From the NCBI GenBank assembly GCA_945861865.1, contig CAMAWN010000008.1, positions 1-64,000 of the forward strand: DNA of 64,000 nt. The letters run 5' to 3'. A program made the translations under genes and the position numbers. Each line of letters begins with the position of its first letter. The stretch's first letter is position 1. Under the pieces are notes generated by a model. The model was given only the letters and a program-made list of their open reading frames with translations, was not told where the DNA came from and did not search any database. Shown here piece after piece: positions 61,801 to 64,000 of the stretch. Source of the stretch: Candidatus Kuenenia stuttgartensis. Its GTDB lineage: Bacteria; Planctomycetota; Planctomycetia; Planctomycetales; Planctomycetaceae.

Positions 61801-62362
61801 CTACTATCTGATGGACGTCGAGTTGCTCTTCAGCCGCAACCCGTTCGTGCAGCAATTCCGCGGCCAGTTCAGTTTGATTCAACCCAACCGGGTGGACACG
61901 GTGGGTCTCCGCGAACGACAGGTCGCGGCAAACGGCGGATTGGGTTCAGGGCCGGAAGGGGCGAAAGGGACCGAAAAGACGAGTGGTGCGAAGACGGTCG
62001 CGCTGCCGAACGACCTGCACAACAAAAATGTGTTGGTGGAAATCACCGGCGGCGGGCAGACGAAGACGCAGGCGTACTACTCGAATTCGCTGGCCGTGCA
62101 GCTCATCGAGAACTACGGCCAACTGAAGGTCACGCACGCGACGACGAACAAGCCAATCGCGAAGGCGTATGTGAAGGTTTACGCGCAGCGTCCGGACGGC
62201 TCATCGCGGTTCTACAAAGACGGCTACACCGATCTGCGCGGCCGCTTCGATTATTCGAGCCTCAACACGAATGACCTCGACGCGGTGACGAAATTCTCGG
62301 TGCTCGTGATGAGTGATGAGCACGGTGCGATCGTGAAGGAAGCCAACCCGCCGAAGCAATAA
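55820..62362 (+). CDS. Very large exported protein, A2M-like beta domains suspected
   Basis: 2180 residues from ATG 55820; MRWSHWLRAVSVALVVGLGT is a Sec signal peptide, and upstream frame is not coding. An alpha-helical, TPR-like N-terminal part (to about 400) precedes several beta-rich repeats (e.g. YSADEVVALDLHVKSVGTLI near 425; FEFPELKKPGVYVVDFIGNG near 500) that recall MG2-type domains of alpha-2-macroglobulins. A low-complexity Ala/Lys/Asp-rich stretch (about 1350-1460) divides the protein. The last third again mixes beta and helical parts. No thioester (CGEQ) motif or catalytic site was seen. No transmembrane helix at the end. Function unknown. Confidence 0.8.
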   Translation: MRWSHWLRAVSVALVVGLGTVGAKTTHGGEINFIEDFALAPDRAIPLKQLVPGTEDFYYFHCLHAQQAEQFDKVEPLVTQWIQKVGHTQRVNEILARQALLTYDKNPQKTLEFLRNKLGVNFGHQKEELGVEPNLPTKLDPNWITRATLIQQALQQPSTEGFTDSAFDWLVNQNLDGDRRRHLLSRLARPDYAGLTQLIADDMNHPNSGGFGQFAIHKLLTQAQLDDMLKRKPDLTLNHHWVIASLSRLQPGPDEDWQHDTKAMAAYLDRIMAFTNKLPPIQNPLRAQTLYHRLWLDRSLGKLDKDRFLAYLKLPRPVGYLSKSMREGESIKQHPAHLNHDLRPGTLLPPIVNDEPLVRSYLQHFLLDAANPKEFEPFVNDIYLKHLFAETKILNGLGEPEQWAAMLPAELFQQLKQRVEIEFDPTNRTTYSADEVVALDLHVKSVGTLIVKVFEINTKNFYREQLREVDTDVNLDGLVANRETTHTYNDTSFRRVRRRFEFPELKKPGVYVVDFIGNGRSSRALIRKGKLKFLARTAPTGQVFTVLDEKNQKVDDSKIMLGGHEYVADKSGEITVPFSHQPGRQPIVIAHGEFACLDYFQHEGEAFALSAGIFVDRESLLSRKKATVIVRPQLTLNGTPVSSKLLEQVKLQIVSTDHDGVASSTEIPNFKLFEDRESTHEFSVPPRTQSLSFQLIGQVKVLSTNATINLAANESFTFNEMDRTDKIEDLHLVRTSAGYFVELLGKTGEPKTSRPMLVVLKHRDFRDPVTLSFKSDKSGRVSLGQLEDIVAITATGPEGTQHAWPIRPDEHVYSQSLHGRVGEVLTLPYLPKPNIERIAGALNLRSDLSLLELRGDSFLADRFENLSIKNGLITISGLKEGDYDLWLKSLNRHVRIRIAPGEAKHGYVLGNVRQLEMRPLKALQIESIKADDKALVIQLSNVSKFARVHLFATRFAPEFPAGNHLARITQAEPYSIRTSPAESVYLAGRNIGDEYRYIIDRKYAKKFPGNTLERPSLLLNPWVLRSTETGEQVAAGGDDFGAKGAPPSSEMARGEGQGAGRNAKPGDFANLDFLAEASAVFVNLVPDKDGKIVLKRELLGSHQHLHVVACDPLSTTWRSVALDEPRSTFIDLRLANGLDPKKHFTQQKRISLVGAGQPFTLADIATSKFEAYDSLARVYLLFTTLTHDPKLAEFSFLLNWPKLKPEEQREKYSKYACHELNVFLAKKDPKFFNTVVKPYLANKKDKTFLDRWLLDDKVDPFLQPWSHGQLNVAERVFLAQHINGEGSKTSRHIDELFKLQPPNIDRFLLLFDTAAKGSSLETGDDLGLKRNLSERLKESEVMFESLAASDKPVDSAAAGGAAPAAPPKSGALGGFGMMAGVPAEAKKSGKQQLELRDKAKEEAGSERLRRGLARDGKPQDAKAKRLGALAEKKDSNTNGVFDSDSEESKPADESVFFGRFRREEVRQLYRKMDPTKEWAENNYYHLAIAEQNSGLITVNSFWRDYAQHDPTKPFLSTNIADASRNFTEMLLALAVLDLPFEPAKHESKFDGPQMTLAAGSPMIVFHEEVKAAQPAADKTPILVSQNFFRHGDRHRQENGEQIDKYVADEFVIHTVYGCQVVVTNPTSARQKLTVLLQVPQGAIPVANGQPTKSVHVDLQPYHTQTLDYFFYFPGAGQFPHFPIHVAKNGELIAFATPSTFNVVDKPTKIDTESWDYVSQYASAEDCLKFLNTHNVHSLNLDRMAWRMHDAKFFDAAISLLSARHAYHMTLWSYGLKHNHVAAVNEFLRHADGLVNELGGRLASTLLTINPVERRSYEHLDYKPLVNARSHRLGQQRQIVNAKFNEQYHRSLREFSYQRSLTDDDLMVVTYDLLLQDRIEESLATFARVNPERLPTRLQYDYFRAYLDFFTDNPKFARAIVADYTDYPVDRWRNAFASIKAQLDEIDGAGPKKIDTEDRNQDQTQLAATNPNFDFNVEAKQLTINHQNLDEVKVRYYLMDVELLFSRNPFVQQFRGQFSLIQPNRVDTVGLRERQVAANGGLGSGPEGAKGTEKTSGAKTVALPNDLHNKNVLVEITGGGQTKTQAYYSNSLAVQLIENYGQLKVTHATTNKPIAKAYVKVYAQRPDGSSRFYKDGYTDLRGRFDYSSLNTNDLDAVTKFSVLVMSDEHGAIVKEANPPKQ

Positions 62363-62477
62363 ATGTGGTTTCAATTCTGTAGCCACGTTCGCCATCGCTC
62401 GTAGCCCGGATTCGAAAAACTCATAATCGTTGCACTGTCTGATCGAACTACGAGACCGCGCAAACAGGGAGAACGCT

Positions 62478-63032
62478 ATGAAGGTTGTCTTCGGGTTGCT
62501 TTTCATTGGGATTCTGGGGGCCACGGTTGCGGCGCAGCCTGACGCACCAGCGGCGAATCAACCAACCACGGGTACGAATGTGGCCGCCGTACTGCCGGGA
62601 CAGGCGGACTTCGATCGGGAAGTGAAGGCCGCCAGCGAGCAATACGAACGGGCCAAGCTGCGATTCACAGAAGCCACGGAGCGTGCTCGGCTGAATTACA
62701 TCAAGGTTCTGGAGGCCAACTCAAGCGACCTTGTCCCCCACGACGCTCGTGCCGCCGAGTTCGAGAAGGAACTGGCACGAGTCCGGAGCCTGAAATTCCA
62801 CTCTCCGAAATTCGAATACAAGACGTTCGAGTGGGAGCACAACGCAGCACCGGTCAAAATGATTCACAAGGATGAAGGATTCTGCTACCTCGCAGACATC
62901 GGAGGAGCATTCAATGGCGGTGCCGAAGTCGCCCGGGTCTACGTCGGAGACGACGGATTTTGGTATCTGCACGGCAGCACGGGCCAAGGATTCATGGTCG
63001 TTCGGGCGATCGCCGTGAAGATGACTCGTTGA
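62478..63032 (+). CDS. Small exported hypothetical protein
   Basis: 184 residues from ATG 62478 (AGGGAGA upstream). MKVVFGLLFIGILGATVAAQ is a signal peptide. A helical charged segment (EQYERAKLRFTEATERARLN) follows, then a C-terminal beta-rich domain. No known family recognised. After its TGA the same frame continues for 35 codons (63033-63140), see below. It begins about 115 bp after the giant gene. Confidence 0.72.
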   Translation: MKVVFGLLFIGILGATVAAQPDAPAANQPTTGTNVAAVLPGQADFDREVKAASEQYERAKLRFTEATERARLNYIKVLEANSSDLVPHDARAAEFEKELARVRSLKFHSPKFEYKTFEWEHNAAPVKMIHKDEGFCYLADIGGAFNGGAEVARVYVGDDGFWYLHGSTGQGFMVVRAIAVKMTR

Positions 63033-63140
63033 TCAAATGGAAAGCCGTACGACGAAGGCCAGTTCTTGAATGGCAAAAAATCCGGTGTGTGGAAATACTT
63101 CAGTGCGACCGGGAAGATAAGGAGCACGAAGTTGTTTTGA
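63033..63140 (+). pseudogene. MORN-like coding remnant in frame after the stop
   Basis: Immediately after the TGA at 63030-63032, in the same frame, 35 sense codons run to TGA 63138-63140. They read NGKPYDEGQFLNGKKSGVWK then YFSATGKI, close to the MORN_2/YwqK antitoxin-type repeat. It has no start codon of its own. It is probably the 3-prime remnant of a lost gene or a read-through tail. Confidence 0.5.
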
Positions 63141-63161
63141 ATGTCCGTAGCAGGAGTTGTA

Positions 63162-64000
63162 ATGGCGAGTCTTTCTGGTGACGAATCTGGCAGTGGTGCC
63201 GAAGGAAACGTACTCGTCATCGGTGCAGGAGTCAGCGGCCTCACCAGCGCGCTTTGTTTACGGCAAAAGGGATTCGAGGTCACGGTGGTTGCGGACCAGT
63301 TCGCTCCGCGAGTGACGTCCGTCGTCGCCGGAGCCTTGTGGGAATGGCCGCCGGCGGTGTGTGGCCATCATCACGATCAAGTCTCGCTGGATCGGTCCAA
63401 AATCTGGTGCCATCAATCGTACGAGATCTTCGCGGACCTCGCTCGTGATCCGCTGACCGGCGTTTTCCTGAGGCCAGTGACCTTTTACGTTCAGCACCCA
63501 ATCTGTGCGGATGAACGACTTCAGAGGAAGGTGGATGAGCTGAGGAGCAAGGTTCGTGAGTTCAAGCATGATTCGTCCCTGATACGGGACAACGGCGTCA
63601 ACCCACGACTCGGCTTCCAGGACGCATACTCTTACCTCGCTCCCATGATTGATACAGATGCGTACATGCACTGGCTCCTTGGCGAAGCCCAAAAGGCCGG
63701 CTGCCAAATCATCGAGAGTCAGGTGACCGGTAATTTGCGACAGCAGGAGTCGTCGCTGGCGAACCGGTACGGAGTCGAGGCCATTGTCAATTGCACCGGG
63801 TTGGGTGCCAGTGAACTGACAGGCGATTTGGTATCACCGCTCCGAGGCGCGCTCATTCGCCTGCGAAATGACGGAAAGACCTTGCCCAGAATGACTCAGG
63901 CGCACTGCGTTTCCCAAGACGGTTCGGGTGAGGATCGGGGCTTTATCTTCATCGTTCCACGCGGTGAGGACATCCTGCTGCTGGGGGGGCTAGCCGAGCC
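63162..64000 (+). CDS. D-amino-acid-oxidase-like FAD oxidoreductase, cut by window end
   Basis: At least 279 residues from ATG 63162 (AGGAG 5 bases upstream); continues past the right edge. NVLVIGAGVSGLTSALCLRQ is the FAD motif, SVVAGALWEWPP is the second DAO region, and YLAPMIDTDAYMHWLLGEAQ with VNCTGLGASELTGD follow in the right order. This pattern fits D-amino acid oxidase/D-aspartate oxidase relatives. A cofactor-binding GGL near the end lies in the last bases. It has no signal peptide. Confidence 0.85.
   Translation, partial: MASLSGDESGSGAEGNVLVIGAGVSGLTSALCLRQKGFEVTVVADQFAPRVTSVVAGALWEWPPAVCGHHHDQVSLDRSKIWCHQSYEIFADLARDPLTGVFLRPVTFYVQHPICADERLQRKVDELRSKVREFKHDSSLIRDNGVNPRLGFQDAYSYLAPMIDTDAYMHWLLGEAQKAGCQIIESQVTGNLRQQESSLANRYGVEAIVNCTGLGASELTGDLVSPLRGALIRLRNDGKTLPRMTQAHCVSQDGSGEDRGFIFIVPRGEDILLLGGLAE

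Noticed and set aside
59678-61882. Long open frame of 734 codons on the minus strand
   Set aside because: Antisense to the 2180-residue gene; Arg/Val/Leu-rich with no motif, a shadow of GC-rich codon use. The same holds for the minus-strand frames at 55781-57625 and 57647-59662.

Overview
The window is a gene-dense, GC-rich bacterial chromosome segment. Its content suggests a member of the Planctomycetota: a very large secreted protein without clear relatives, Tat and Sec precursors of unknown function, unusual domain fusions, and many short imperfect palindromes between and inside genes. This assignment is inferred from gene style; no rRNA gene is present to confirm it. No tRNA, rRNA, CRISPR array, complete insertion sequence or prophage was recognised.

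Region 1 (1-11.1 kb) holds what looks like a complete N-methylglutamate (NMG) pathway for methylamine use. An ethanolamine-permease-like transporter is divergent from an eight-gene run: mgsA-mgsB-mgsC (N-methylglutamate synthase), gmaS (gamma-glutamylmethylamide synthetase), then mgdB-mgdC-mgdD-mgdA (N-methylglutamate dehydrogenase, related to heterotetrameric sarcosine oxidase). Methylamine would be ligated to glutamate, converted to N-methylglutamate, and oxidised to regenerate glutamate while the methyl carbon passes to tetrahydrofolate. The MgdC subunit keeps cysteine sets for two Fe-S sites.

Region 2 (11.1-24.8 kb) is mostly acyl-CoA catabolism. After a secreted tandem metallo-beta-lactamase-fold protein come 2-methylcitrate cycle genes (prpC and prpB divergent from prpD). 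Next is an operon of biotin-dependent carboxylase beta subunit, AtuA-like protein, enoyl-CoA hydratase and acyl-CoA dehydrogenase, and then a convergent SDR dehydrogenase. This would feed branched or odd-chain acyl-CoA to propionyl-CoA and on to pyruvate and succinate. A phosphohexomutase closes the region.

Region 3 (24.9-36.3 kb) carries sthA and ruvX, then a four-gene membrane module: a P1B-like P-type ATPase fused to a C-terminal SPFH (HflK-like) domain, two further SPFH proteins (HflC- and HflK-like), and a rhomboid protease with a C-terminal extension. Small membrane and Tat-secreted hypotheticals and a LysR regulator follow.

Region 4 (36.4-51.3 kb): gltB-gltD (glutamate synthase), an FHA-GAF-class III nucleotidyl cyclase, tyrA, a secreted HExxH metallopeptidase-like protein, an SGNH-like protein lacking the usual serine, proA, and an isolated FliM-like gene overlapping proA.

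Region 5 (51.4-64 kb): the translation cluster infC-rpmI-rplT-pheS, with a likely AUC start for infC. It is followed by a VOC-fold protein, class II fructose-bisphosphate aldolase with an intrinsic terminator, a 2180-residue secreted protein, a small secreted protein, and a D-amino-acid-oxidase-like gene cut by the window end.

The most unusual structural theme is about 16 imperfect palindromes in 64 kb, arms 7-33 nt. Several lie in frame inside protein genes (mgdC, the AtuA-like gene, the P-type ATPase, the HflK-like gene, the metallopeptidase), where they encode linker-like peptides. They resemble in principle the protein-coding palindromic elements described in Rickettsia.
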